Shown here piece by piece: positions 37,165 to 47,175 of a stretch of DNA of 64,000 nucleotides. The notes under the pieces were generated by a model, which was not told the DNA's origin, searched no databases, and saw nothing but the letters and a program-made list of their open reading frames with translations. Source of the stretch: Thermoproteota archaeon (GTDB lineage Archaea; Thermoproteota; Thermoprotei_A; EX4484-217-1). A program made the position numbers and the translations under genes. Where the stretch lies: contig JAPDJU010000003.1 of the NCBI GenBank assembly GCA_029258915.1, positions 120,082 to 184,081 of the forward strand. The letters are read 5' to 3'. Within the stretch, counting starts at the first letter, position 1. Every line of letters begins with the position of its first letter.

Positions 37165-38133
37165 GTGAAAGTTTCTATTAGAGGAAATGTTAAAGACGAT
37201 TTTCAGACAATATTTCAGTCTTTAAGAACGCTCATAACAGATTTAGGAGGTTTATCCATAGAGTCAAAAACTAAAATAGCTATAAAACCAAACCTTTGCA
37301 CCTTAAAGCCTCCAGAAAGTGGTGCCACAACGGATGTAAAGGTCGTTGCTGCTTTAGTAAAAACCATAAAGGAGATTGAGCCTACAACTGAATTTTACAT
37401 AGTAGAGTCTGATACAGCCGCGAGATCAGCATGGGATGCTTTCAAAGCTTTAGGTTATATGGAACTTGAAAGAAAATATGGTGCTAAGTTAATTAATTTA
37501 AGCGAAAGCAAAACAGAACTAGTTAGAGTTGAGAATGGACATTTCTTCCACATAATGCATGTCCCACAAATACTCTTAAGCTGTGAGCTAATAATTTCAG
37601 CGGCTAAACTTAAAACTCATGTAATGGAAAAAATGACATGTACACTTAAAAACTTATTCGGTCTATTACCTGAACGTCGTAAGCATCTTTACCATCCCTT
37701 TGTGTCTAAGGTTCTTTACGATTTATACAACGTGTTCAGCCCTAAGTTATCACTATCAATTGTAGATGGAATATATAGCATGGAAGGAAAGGGTCCTTCT
37801 GAAGGCATACCTAAGAAAACAGAGCTACTATTAGCAGGAGATAATCCTTTAGCCACAGACGTGGTGGCTGCTAAGGTTATGGGTTTTAACCCCATGGATA
37901 TTCCGCATTTAAGCTACGTTTTGAAAAATTCTGGGATAAGAATAGAGGAAATAGAGGTTTATGGTGAAACGGACTACAGGTTGGACTTTAAATTTGTGCC
38001 TAAGTTAAGCTATTTACTGGAGCGTTTCATGACGTGTGCGCTTATGAGATACGAATACTACTCCAGTTTTAAAGCTCCATATAGATTAGTTCGAAAAGCT
38101 CTACGTAAAATTAGGAGGTTTTTAAAGATTTGA
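37165..38133 (+). CDS. DUF362 family protein
   Basis: A 322-residue DUF362 protein. Signatures seen are IAIKPNLCTLKPPESGATTD, ISAAKLKTHVMEKMTCTLKN and SIVDGIYSMEGKGPSEG, then LLLAGDNPLATDVVAAKVMG. Members are linked to unknown redox or maturation steps. No ferredoxin-like Cys motif is present. The start is GTG 37165 and the end overlaps the aminotransferase start by 4 bp (TTGA), showing translational coupling. Confidence 0.88.
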   Translation: MKVSIRGNVKDDFQTIFQSLRTLITDLGGLSIESKTKIAIKPNLCTLKPPESGATTDVKVVAALVKTIKEIEPTTEFYIVESDTAARSAWDAFKALGYMELERKYGAKLINLSESKTELVRVENGHFFHIMHVPQILLSCELIISAAKLKTHVMEKMTCTLKNLFGLLPERRKHLYHPFVSKVLYDLYNVFSPKLSLSIVDGIYSMEGKGPSEGIPKKTELLLAGDNPLATDVVAAKVMGFNPMDIPHLSYVLKNSGIRIEEIEVYGETDYRLDFKFVPKLSYLLERFMTCALMRYEYYSSFKAPYRLVRKALRKIRRFLKI

Positions 38134-39299
38134 AAGACATTTTAAGAACAATATATAATAGGCTACCTTCTAGGTTAAAGCCTGCTGCAAAAATAATATT
38201 TGCAAAAGTCAAATCACCTATCATAGATCTCGCATCAGGCGACCCAGATTATCAGCCACCACCACAGGCTCTGGAAAAAGCATTAGAGGTCTTGAAAAAA
38301 GGCGTACACTATATGAGCCCTGATGGAATTCCTGAACTTCGAAAGAAAATTTCCGAAGTTATTGAAAGAGAACACGGAACACTATACGATCCGCAGAACG
38401 AGATCCTGGTTACTTATGGTGCTTCTGAAGCATTATACATCGTATTTAGGGTATTATTAAGGAATGGGGGTAAAGCATTCATACCCAGTCCTTATTATCC
38501 TTTATTTAAAGATCAAATACATGAAATAGGAGGAAAAATCATAACTTATCCATTTAAACCTGGTATTACGTTTAATGAAACATTATCATATATAAGTGAA
38601 CATTTAACAGAGGATGTAAGATTCATACTCATAAATTCACCTCATAATCCTACAGGTAGAGTTTTGTCGAAAAAAGAAGTTGAAGCTTTAGCTGAGTTCA
38701 TTGAAGAAAAGGGCCTATTCGTAGTCTGGGATGAAGTTTATGGGAAAATAGTTTTTGAAGGAAAACATTATACTTTAGTAGATATCCCTGAAGCTAAATC
38801 CAGAGCGATATTCGTAAATTCGTTTTCAAAAATGTATGGCATGGCTGGTTGGAGAGTAGGTTTTCTCTATGGTCCTTCAAAAATTATAAGCAGTATTCGT
38901 AAACTCCATAGGGCAATAACGTTTAGCCTGAACCCTATTTCCCAAGTTGCAGCATTAGCAGCTTTAGAGGCTGGAGAAAGCTATCTAAAGGACATACTTA
39001 GAGTTTTACGTGGACGTAGAGATGTACTCATACGTGGCCTAGACGATATTAAGAAAATAGAATACTGGAAGCCTCAAGGAACATATTTTGTTTTCCCTAA
39101 GCTAAACTTAGATAAAGTATCAGATGTGGAGTTTACAGAAGCTCTTTTAAAAGAAGGAGTAAAAGTAAGGCCAGGTAGCATATTTGATGGAGAAGGTCAT
39201 ATAAGAATATCTTTTGCACGCACTGACGTGGAAACAATAAGGAAAGCCTTATCAAAACTTAAACACGCTGTAGAGAAGTTTTCAAAAATCAAACAGTAA
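38130..39299 (+). CDS. Class I/II aminotransferase (PLP)
   Basis: A 389-residue fold-type I aminotransferase. It shows ASGDPDYQPP at the N-terminus, NSPHNPTGRVL, WDEVYG and the PLP-Lys motif NSFSKMYGMAGWRVG, then FARTDVETI near the end. The amino donor is not deducible; aspartate- or aromatic-type are possible. The TTG start overlaps the previous stop and has AGGAGGT (38112-38118) ahead. It completes a four-gene cluster. Confidence 0.9.
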   Translation: MKDILRTIYNRLPSRLKPAAKIIFAKVKSPIIDLASGDPDYQPPPQALEKALEVLKKGVHYMSPDGIPELRKKISEVIEREHGTLYDPQNEILVTYGASEALYIVFRVLLRNGGKAFIPSPYYPLFKDQIHEIGGKIITYPFKPGITFNETLSYISEHLTEDVRFILINSPHNPTGRVLSKKEVEALAEFIEEKGLFVVWDEVYGKIVFEGKHYTLVDIPEAKSRAIFVNSFSKMYGMAGWRVGFLYGPSKIISSIRKLHRAITFSLNPISQVAALAALEAGESYLKDILRVLRGRRDVLIRGLDDIKKIEYWKPQGTYFVFPKLNLDKVSDVEFTEALLKEGVKVRPGSIFDGEGHIRISFARTDVETIRKALSKLKHAVEKFSKIKQ

Positions 39300-39486
39300 A
39301 TGATCATAGCATTATTTGTAAAAGTATAAAAACTAGCTTCTCATTTATTATTCTTAAATAATCTTCTTTACAAGTATTGTGAAATATTTCCTATAAATGA
39401 ATATAAATATTAGTCCTCTTAAATAGACTATACGCTTATTTGAGTACCTAGAGTATTTTAGGAACTATGATAACTTCTGAGTATTT

Positions 39487-39636
39487 TTATTCTGGTTCTA
39501 TAATTACGATTACTTTTACCTTCTTTCCTCTATGTTTCTTTAGTTTCTCTTGATAATCTTTTGGTGGATAGATTAAGGTTCTATCATAGGAGAACTTCAT
39601 TAATGTAGCTTCGAAAACGTAAACCACGCACAACAT
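39487..39636 (-). CDS. TnpB-associated AbrB-like small protein
   Basis: A 49-residue ORF (start ATG 39636) reading VYVFEATLMK ... RTLIYPPKDYQEKLKKHRG ... KVKVIVIIEPE. It aligns with the 47-residue ORF at 31873-32016 over its whole length and occupies the same divergent position (75 bp between starts). Its frame is intact although the adjacent tnpB is broken. Function is inferred only: a DNA-binding swapped-hairpin fold is likely. Confidence 0.65.
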   Translation of the reverse strand: MLCVVYVFEATLMKFSYDRTLIYPPKDYQEKLKKHRGKKVKVIVIIEPE

Positions 39637-39711
39637 CTATCACCACATGCAAACATAGATAACAAAACTTATAAAGATTGCTATCTAAATAGTTGTATAG
39701 GGGGTCTGGGG

Positions 39712-40919
39712 ATGAAGGTTAAAGTAACCGCTAAGGTTAAAGCGGTTACCCCTAACTCCCAGACTCTAATAGATTTCCTTAAAGCCTACCGTGATTGGAC
39801 TCAGTATATTGTGGATGAGATATGGAATTTAAACTACATACCATCGATGAAAGAGTTACACCATAGATTCTACAGAGTACTTAGGGAACAAGGATTCCGT
39901 GCACACCACTGTCACAAGATTGAGCGTAAAACTAGAGAAATAGTAAAAGCAATAAGGGTGAAAATGAAGAGAAGGTCTCAAAACCTATTCTAAAGAGGCT
40001 AACGGCTAGACTTGATAGTCAAGATTATAAACTAAACTTAGAAGATAAGACGTTAAGGATTGCAGTTCTTAATGATGAATGTGTGGAGTTGAAGCTGATA
40101 TGGTACAAGCGTTTAGACAAATATTTTAATGGTGAATGGAGGCTTAAGGAGATACTAGTAAGCTGTAGGGATAACATGATATGGGTTTACTTTGTATTTG
40201 AGAAAGAAATCGTTGTTAAGCCTCCAAGAGCAGTCATGGGTGTGGACATTAACTTTAGCAACATAACGTATACGATTGTAGATTTGAGAGGTAGGTTAGT
40301 ATCAATGGGTGTCATACTGTTTACTGGTTTAACTAGAGCATTAATACATAAAAAGATAGCTGAAAAGCTTCAAAGAAAATATCCTAAATCGTGGAGGTTT
40401 AATAAGAAACTATTAGAGGTTATTAGGAAGCATTATAGGAGAGCTAAGAATATTCTAGTTGATTCCTCACATTACGCTTCAAGAAAGATTGTGGAGATTG
40501 CTAAAGAGTATGATGCAATAATTGTTCTTGAAGACCTTAACAAGTTAAGAAGTAGAGTTAATGGTGATAGGAGATTTAATTGGAAAATGTCTCTATGGGT
40601 TTACCATAGAATCCAAATGTACATACATTATAAAGCAGTACTGGAAGGGTTAAAGGTAATTTATGCCAATCCTAAGGGAACATCTAAGACTTCACCGATA
40701 GGTGGGAAACTAGAGTTCATTAACTATAGGTGGGTTAAGCTACCTAACGGGATAGTAACTAGTAGAGATGTAGTTGCCTCATGGAATCTTGCTCTAAGAG
40801 AATGTGTCCCCCAAGTGGTAAGTAGAGGGATGAAAGCCTCCGACCAGATGCAACCCCAAGAAGGGATGAAGGGGAAGCCCGTGCAGGTTCCCGTAGTTTC
40901 GAAAATACCCAAAATATGA
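39712..40919 (+). pseudogene. tnpB: Frameshifted tnpB
   Basis: The first frame (39712-39993) gives the N-terminus (VKAVTPNSQTLIDFLKAYRD). The rest continues in another frame from about 39975 (SKPILKRLTARLDSQDYK) to 40919. RuvC residues GVDINFSNITYTIVD and IVLEDLNKLRS remain. The zinc-finger Cys are gone (TSKTSPIGGKLEF), and the DRD is SRD. One frameshift near 39975 and the altered finger indicate an inactive copy. Confidence 0.9.
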
Positions 40920-41985
40920 AGCACGGGCAACCACGTCTATGAACATTGCTGTCCATGCACCTATTGCTCTGAGAAAACATACTAATATAGCTGCTGGTAT
41001 TACACGGAATAAATATAATCCACCTACATTAATCACCATAGGTACTACAGTATTTCCGCCTCCACGTATACCTCCGCTTAAGGTCATAGTTAATGCGAGG
41101 CCAGGCTCACTTAGACCTGCTAATATAAGATATATGCTTGCTAATTCGGCAACCTTGCTTAAAGGTGAAAATGGTAGTACTAAGTACCATGAAATAACAG
41201 CTACGAGCACTCCGAGAAAAGCCATAAGAATAGTGGCTATCTTAGCTGCTTCCCATACAATATTTCTAGCCTCCTCTACATTACCAAAGCCTTATTCTCT
41301 GCCCTACAAGAGCTGAAGCAGCCACCGTAAACGCAAAGCCGGGCATATAAATGAAGCTTTCAATTCTTATACCAATTTGATGAGCAGCTAATGCCACTTC
41401 ACCACAGCGTGCTATAAAAGCTATGTAAGCATTATTACCAATAGCAAATACAAGTCTTTCTAAGGCTGCAAGTGATCCTATTCTAAACATTTTTACAATG
41501 TATTCTTTTCCAAGACCAAAAATTGGAGTAAGATTTATCTTTCTAAGAAAAACGTATTCAAGCGGAATAATGTAAGCAACAGATAATATTGTTGCTAATG
41601 CTGCTCATGCAACACCCATTTTAGGGAAGCCGAAAAAGCCGAAAATCATTATCGGATCTAATATAGTATTTAGTGCAGTACTGGATAAAATAGCTACCAT
41701 AGAATACCTTGACATCTTCTCGCTTTACGTATTTCGCTAGCCCCATAACTTTGAGACACATATACCAGTACACCTGTAGAAAATAGTACTACAATAACGA
41801 AGGAAAGCCATGAAAGATAAGACCCTATCCCAACGGCAGCTAATGCTTCAGTACCTAGTCGTGAAACAAAGTATGTGTCAACTACAGAATATAGGCTTTC
41901 AGCGAGTTCACTAATAATCATAGGCCAAGATATCTTTAAAACCTCCCTGGTAAGATTCTTGCTGCTCATGCAGCATCAAACCTTT

Positions 41986-41997
41986 ACTGATATCAGT
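41986..41997. promoter_or_regulatory. Palindrome upstream of the MATE remnant
   Basis: A perfect 12-bp palindrome ACTGATATCAGT lies 17 bp upstream of the MATE start. It could be an operator of the former transporter gene. It is weak evidence alone. Confidence 0.35.
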
Positions 41998-42097
41998 TAC
42001 TTTTTCTGAAGAGACCACAGTAGCGCATGTTAAGCGAAACTTAGTATAGAACGTTTTAGCTTTAACTCTTATTATTAACTATAAACTAGTTTCAGTG

Positions 42098-43339
42098 CTA
42101 AGTGTAAAAGAAGTAATTATAAGTAAAGTAGGCTATTAGCGCAATAACTTCAGATGATACTACAGCGGGTAAAACATACTTATAAGTTCTGTAAAGGTTT
42201 GCTTTAAAAAAATCTACTGAGAGAATTAAGCATAAATGCATCGGTGATAAAAGAAGACCTGCCATACCGCTAACATAAGCCAGTATTAAAGCTCCTACAT
42301 TAATACTTCCATGACCTATTATCGGTATAAGCAATGGAAACGCTATTCCAACAAATGCGAGAGATGTTCCTGTGGCAAAACCTACTATAAAAGGTAAAAT
42401 AATAGTAATGATATATTCAGGGATTCTATATTGGAAAAGGGTGTTGAAAAGAAGAAAAGCTATATCAGCATGCTCCACTACGGTCTTATAGAATATTATG
42501 GCCACTGGTAAGAACATTGTCTTTAAGCTAAAAGTCTTCTTTAAAATTTCAACTAATTCTCTTCTATTTATTCTTCTGATAGCTATTAACATTGCAAGAG
42601 AAATTGCAAATGATAAAGAAATATCAATTTCAAAAACTATTACAAGGATTATTATTAGGAGTATAGGCCATGATGCATTGATAAATTCGCGTAAAAAGGA
42701 TCTTGCTGAGAAAGCAGCTGTAGAAGTCTTGTTGTTTTTACTAAATGCTTGTTTTTTGAAAAAGGAATGTCCTATAGCTAGGCCTATTCCGGCATTGGCT
42801 ACGGTCATGAAGAAAAGTGATTTAACTATTTCACCTATGCTTACAGATAAAATTACTCCTGCAAGAATTATTCCCTGATATATTGGCCAAGAATATTCCA
42901 TAACATGTCTAAACCAGTAGTTTAAGAATGTAGTTTCCTCAGGGTTAAGACCTAGTCTCTTAGCTACATCTTTAACCATAGATGCTGAAACTAATGCACC
43001 GGCAGGCATTGGAACTAAACCTATTAATGCTGGTGCTGCAAAAAGCGCAACTCTAGACCCTATCTTTTCCAAGGTTTCTGCGAGTTTTCTTAAAAGACCC
43101 TCCTTATCCATTGCTACACTGAGTCCTATAGCTAAGAGTATAATAATGATAAGTCTCCAAGTTTGCATGTTCAGAATAGTGTTTAAAAATACAAATGGTA
43201 TTTTATTATAACCTATACTGAAAAGGGCAAGTATAAGTGCCCCTATAAAAGTAGCTATGCTAACATGAAATTCAAACCTAATAAGTATAAAGATTATAAT
43301 CATAGATATTATCAAGGCAGCGATACCATCTATTCCCAT
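42098..43339 (-). CDS. DUF401 family integral membrane protein
   Basis: A 413-residue polytopic protein of about ten helices. The DUF401 signature LIGLVPMPAGALVSASMV and NYWFRHVMEYSWPIYQG are visible. It resembles ion/solute permeases but the substrate is unknown. The start is taken as ATG 43339; ATG 43363 adds eight residues. Codon use resembles the housekeeping genes. Confidence 0.85.
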   Translation of the reverse strand: MGIDGIAALIISMIIIFILIRFEFHVSIATFIGALILALFSIGYNKIPFVFLNTILNMQTWRLIIIILLAIGLSVAMDKEGLLRKLAETLEKIGSRVALFAAPALIGLVPMPAGALVSASMVKDVAKRLGLNPEETTFLNYWFRHVMEYSWPIYQGIILAGVILSVSIGEIVKSLFFMTVANAGIGLAIGHSFFKKQAFSKNNKTSTAAFSARSFLREFINASWPILLIIILVIVFEIDISLSFAISLAMLIAIRRINRRELVEILKKTFSLKTMFLPVAIIFYKTVVEHADIAFLLFNTLFQYRIPEYIITIILPFIVGFATGTSLAFVGIAFPLLIPIIGHGSINVGALILAYVSGMAGLLLSPMHLCLILSVDFFKANLYRTYKYVLPAVVSSEVIALIAYFTYNYFFYT

Positions 43340-43424
43340 TAAATAACACCTGGTTATTTTCACGAAATCATGGCAGGTATTTTAATAACATGTTAATGAT
43401 GTAAATCCCTCGCTATGGTATTAT

Positions 43425-44050
43425 TTAAGGGCTTTCCCCAGTGATTATGAAATGTAACTTCATGCAGTTTTTCCTAGGTTCCTTTCGTTTATCCTCTTCA
43501 GGTAGACCCACAGGTATAATGGTTTGTAAAGCAAAGTTGTTTGGAACACCAAGCATATCCGCAACTTCTTTAGGATTAGGTGGAGTATATGTTAGAGAAG
43601 CTAAACCTTTTTCTTCAAGAGCCAATAGTAGATAGCCTATTGAAAGCCAAGCGCTCTGAATCGCATAGGGTTTCTTAAGGTTTGAAAAAACAGCTATAAG
43701 GTACGGTACTTCCGTTAAGAAAGATTTTCTCCATGTTAATTTCATACGTACTAACCACTCCTTAAGCTTTCCTCCAACATTAGCATAGAATTTTTCTCGC
43801 CACGTTCACATATTTCCCTTATTTTAGACTTAACATTTAGATTATCTATTATTATAAACATCCAAGGCTGTTGATTTGCTCCGGAAGGCGCTTGAATAGC
43901 GGTTTTAATAGCATATAGAACTTTAGAAATATTGAAACTCATGGTTTTGTAGCGTCTAATAGATTTCCTATTCCTTGCCAATTTAAGAATAATAGTATTT
44001 TTCATGAATTTTAAATATGTCATGGTGTGCGATAAAAGCATTTCTCTCAT
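43425..44050 (-). pseudogene. Nitroreductase-family flavoprotein, frameshifted
   Basis: The 5' frame (44050-43751) carries RNRKSIRRYKT and QAPSGANQQPWMFIIID, the FMN-binding opening of nitroreductases. The 3' frame (43745-43425) carries WRKSFLTEVPYLIAVF and PYAIQSAWLSIGYLLLALEE and ends normally. The join is broken by a stop and frameshift at about 43748. Everything else is preserved, so the loss is recent (or a sequencing error). Confidence 0.75.
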
Positions 44051-44191
44051 AATTTTTCACAAACACTATTTTAGAGTGCATAACTTATTTCTAAGCAGGC
44101 AATCAAAAACGTTTCATAATTAGAAGTTCACACACTTAAGAGTATTTTATTTTTAAACTTAGAATTATGTTAATGACCTTAAACACTTACA

Positions 44192-44903
44192 TCACATACT
44201 TTGAGACTTATTTTTACGGGTAAACAACATACTCTCAGATACCTGTGTCATAGTTAACACCATCCCTAGAGGGATTCCTATAATGAACACCACTATCCCA
44301 TAGTAGATGTAGGGTCTTTTCATAGTTATTATTCCTCTTTCAATGTTTAACGTTATCATCACCGGGGTCTCAGCAATGTTAGCTATTCTAATAGTGTAAA
44401 CTTCGCTTCTTAATATTTTAGCATAAAAATGCTTAGATGAGGTTTTCTCGTTAGATTTTAACTCATACCTGACTATTTCACCAACAGAGTTAGTAATTTC
44501 CATAATTAAAATACCATTGTCTGGTTTTTAAGTCGGTTATGTTTAGTCATACTATTCTTATTATAGTCTCATCAATTACTGCAATAATGATTGAAGGCTT
44601 ACTGAATATTATTGTGAATATACTTTTCCATAAATAGATGCTGGAATACCGGAAGATATGACATCGTAAAGTATGTTCTTATATTTGCCGACAATACTTA
44701 AGGCTTCCTCTAATGATGTAGAGTTAAGATTAAGCCATACGTACCTGAAATTCCATGCTTCACTTTTATCAATGTTAAGAGTAAATGAGTCACTACGAGT
44801 TCCTACATGATATATTTTAGACTCTAACGGGCATAATAAGGATGATACCTAGTAATATAAGGGTTATAGAAGCAAACATGATGATTGTTCTTCTGTTCGC
44901 CAT
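44192..44903 (-). pseudogene. Broken two-anchor membrane protein of unknown function
   Basis: A frame from ATG 44903 gives a signal-anchor (RRTIIMFASITLILLGIILI). After a frameshift the sequence continues as IYHVGTRSDSFTLNIDKSEA, then SGIPASIYGKVYS, and after a damaged gap as the intact 103-codon frame (44503-44192) with YTIRIANIAETPVMITLNIE and a C-terminal helix (YIYYGIVVFIIGIPLGMVLTM, split here by one residue). I read these as one decayed gene with a signal anchor and a C-terminal membrane helix. Confidence 0.55.
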
Positions 44904-45036
44904 AACATCTTATCTCTGGTTGTACTTTTAGCTACATCTTTTAAAGTTTAACTTTATATGGTATAGTCTCGGTTTGCCTATTTTCTATTGAATTTTTATT
45001 ATTGGGAGGCATTAATTACTCAGCAGGTATGATTTT

Positions 45037-46857
45037 TTATTCAAAGTCCATTGCGTTACGTATTTTCTCAGGTAAGTTTGGACAGTTTTTATCGAGCCAG
45101 TACTTGCTTTCTTCTATTTGTGCTTTAAGTAGTGCCTTGAATTCTTCCATGTTTAGGTATGTGGTTGGCTTGAGCTGCTTCAGCCTTTCCCCTGAAATTC
45201 CAGGGACATTTTTCGGCACAAGAACCCGCTCTCCCCATACTGGGTGAGGCTCATATTCTACTGCTCCACGAACTGCTTGCAGGAGGAAGAGCTCTGTTTC
45301 TTCAATTGTCGGGTTTGTTCCTCCTACAGGCCTTGGTATGCCTCTTTCATCCTTTACAAGTATAGGTTCTGGAGCTACAATCGTCTTATTACCAAGCCTC
45401 TTCTCAACCCATTCATATTTAGCAACTATTCTTCCAGTAGTATTAAACATGTAGACTTCTACAGGGTTCCCTTCCTCAATTCTCTTCACAAGCATTTCAT
45501 AAAACCTTACAACATGTGCCGTATTAGTAACGCCCATGGTGAATGGTTGAGCATATCTCGCAACATATCTTACCCTACCTATGACCTCTTTGGCTTGAGC
45601 AGGATGACCTATAGTTCTACCATCAGCCAAGGCTTTAGCTGCAATTGCCGGGTCAACTATTTTTATCCAAGCATAGTCTGTAAAGTAGCCTGGTGTTAGG
45701 AAAACAGCTGTAGTTAAGGGCCCTGAGGAAACTATTTCACCGTCAAAATAACCTGTATCTTCAAGTCTTATTACGCTTCTAGAATTCCTATTTGGCATGC
45801 CGAAGTATTGGAAAAGTTTTCCTTCAAAACATGGATTTCTATTTTCATCGAACTCTGTGTTCTCATGGAGAGCAAAGGGGCTCATAGCAGCTTTCCACAT
45901 AGCCTCTTGGTCAGGCGTTAAATCTTCGGTTTTGGTCCAGCATCCTTTTTCAGAACCATAGACTCTGTCCTCACATATAGCTACTATGTCATCGTTTCTT
46001 ATTACTTGGTCTTTAACGTAGTCTAGGGGATTTATTCCGAACTTTTCAATATACTTTTTAGAGTTCTTAGGTGTCCAAACATATAGTCCATGAGTTGATT
46101 TACCGGTGCCTGTAAGACCCCATATAGCGAGTACTTTTCTTTCCCATTCACCGTTAACAGTTTTAACAGTGAACTCCCTTAGAGAAGCATGTTCTCCCGT
46201 ACATCCTTTCTTATAAACGTGAAATATCCAGTGTGTAAGTACTGCTTTCTTAACCTCACCCTGATACGATGAAGTAGTTATTATTGTGAAGCCGTAATGA
46301 GGAAACCTTAAAACCATGAGCATATTATTTGTTCCAGGAATATTGGGATTACCTAGATAATGTGGTATAATAAACACTCTAATATCAGGTTCTTCATCTG
46401 GAGGGGCTGGAAAAGCAAGCTGCTTCCATCTATGAGCTAGGTCCGGAAATTGTGGATCAACATAGATTGTTGCATGCATTTGAACTTTAGTGCCAGGCTT
46501 TCCAACATAACCGTCAACCTTTATTAGAGGCCCTTGCGCTAAAATATGCTCCAAAACTCTAAGCATTAAAAGCTTATGCTCATACTTTAACTCATCATCT
46601 CTCTCTATAACTACAGTGTTTTTTGCTGAACGACTCCAAATATTTGAAGCCCAACCCCACGAATTATTTCCATACTTTATCCCGTAAAGTTTAGCTCTCT
46701 CAAAAAGGTCCGGAGGATTATCAAGTATTGCCTTAATACCTACAGATTCCTTAAGTTTAACTATCCTTTCAAACGTTTGAAGAAACACATCCGGGGTTAT
46801 TTCATCAACATCAGGAATTATCTTAGTAATTATCTTAGCTCCGCTCAATTCCCTCAC
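45037..46857 (-). CDS. pck: Phosphoenolpyruvate carboxykinase, archaeal type
   Basis: A 606-residue enzyme converting oxaloacetate and NTP to PEP. The nucleotide loop is AIWGLTGTGKSTHG and other conserved regions are ENTEFDENRNP, MPNRNSRSVIRLED and TPGYFTDYAWIKIVDP. It belongs to the archaeal group like the Thermococcus kodakarensis enzyme, which uses GTP; nucleotide preference cannot be read from the sequence. With phosphoglycerate mutase it supports gluconeogenesis. Upstream of it is an A/T-rich, 270-nt region with no gene. Confidence 0.92.
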   Translation of the reverse strand: MRELSGAKIITKIIPDVDEITPDVFLQTFERIVKLKESVGIKAILDNPPDLFERAKLYGIKYGNNSWGWASNIWSRSAKNTVVIERDDELKYEHKLLMLRVLEHILAQGPLIKVDGYVGKPGTKVQMHATIYVDPQFPDLAHRWKQLAFPAPPDEEPDIRVFIIPHYLGNPNIPGTNNMLMVLRFPHYGFTIITTSSYQGEVKKAVLTHWIFHVYKKGCTGEHASLREFTVKTVNGEWERKVLAIWGLTGTGKSTHGLYVWTPKNSKKYIEKFGINPLDYVKDQVIRNDDIVAICEDRVYGSEKGCWTKTEDLTPDQEAMWKAAMSPFALHENTEFDENRNPCFEGKLFQYFGMPNRNSRSVIRLEDTGYFDGEIVSSGPLTTAVFLTPGYFTDYAWIKIVDPAIAAKALADGRTIGHPAQAKEVIGRVRYVARYAQPFTMGVTNTAHVVRFYEMLVKRIEEGNPVEVYMFNTTGRIVAKYEWVEKRLGNKTIVAPEPILVKDERGIPRPVGGTNPTIEETELFLLQAVRGAVEYEPHPVWGERVLVPKNVPGISGERLKQLKPTTYLNMEEFKALLKAQIEESKYWLDKNCPNLPEKIRNAMDFE

Positions 46858-47081
46858 CTACTTAAACCCAAACCTAAAGTGGTTGTAATTAATTAATAAA
46901 AATTTCTAAGAAGCCGAAAGATGAGAGTTCAGTGTTTTTCTACACATGTTCTGGAATGTACTTTAAGTGTTTCTAAAATGTCGCTTGTATGTTAACGAAA
47001 ATATTAAGCTGAAGAAACCATTTTGACTGCTTGATAGTATACCTTAGACCTTCTAAGATTCATATAAAAAAGAAGTCTCAG

Positions 47082-47136
47082 CACTCAAGACTGAGTGCAC
47101 AATCCGTGATATGGGTCTACCATTCTGATGGTGCAC
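47082..47136. repeat. Hairpin and paired GTGCAC motifs before the recombinase
   Basis: CACTCA (47082-47087) pairs with TGAGTG (47092-47097), and the palindrome GTGCAC occurs at 47095-47100 and again at 47131-47136. They lie just upstream of the recombinase start (47176), so could be a recombination or regulatory site. Confidence 0.35.
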
Positions 47137-47175
47137 TTTTTGTACTATATAATTCTATTGGAGGCTGGTATTGCT

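Larger units (their letters stand above)
39429..40928 (+). mobile_element. IS605-family tnpB element inserted in the MATE gene
   Basis: The MATE protein reads in frame up to FIDVV at 40929 and continues as VYLRGLIF from 39428. The element therefore occupies 39429-40928 (about 1500 bp) with no visible target duplication. It carries the AbrB-like small ORF (minus) and a frameshifted tnpB (plus). The right end forms a hairpin of GCCCGTGC (40877-40884) with GCACGGGC (40921-40928). Confidence 0.8.
39354..41969 (-). pseudogene. MATE family efflux transporter, disrupted by a TnpB element
   Basis: Fragments of a MATE transporter are readable on the minus strand: KISWPMIISELAESLYSVVD (41969-41694), EVALAAHQIGIRIESF (41490-41281), and LSGGIRGGGNTVVPMVIN (41225-40930). 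After the inserted element the end YLRGLIFIFIYRKYF continues to the stop at 39354-39356. Frameshifts separate the first three pieces, so it was broken independently of the insertion. It would have exported drugs or organic cations. Confidence 0.85.

Noticed and set aside
42498..42878. 126-codon frame opposite the DUF401 gene
   Set aside because: Antisense shadow with Lys/Ile-rich random composition.
45244..45699. 151-codon frame opposite PEP carboxykinase
   Set aside because: Antisense of a well-conserved gene; composition is rich in Ser, Tyr and Phe with no family likeness.
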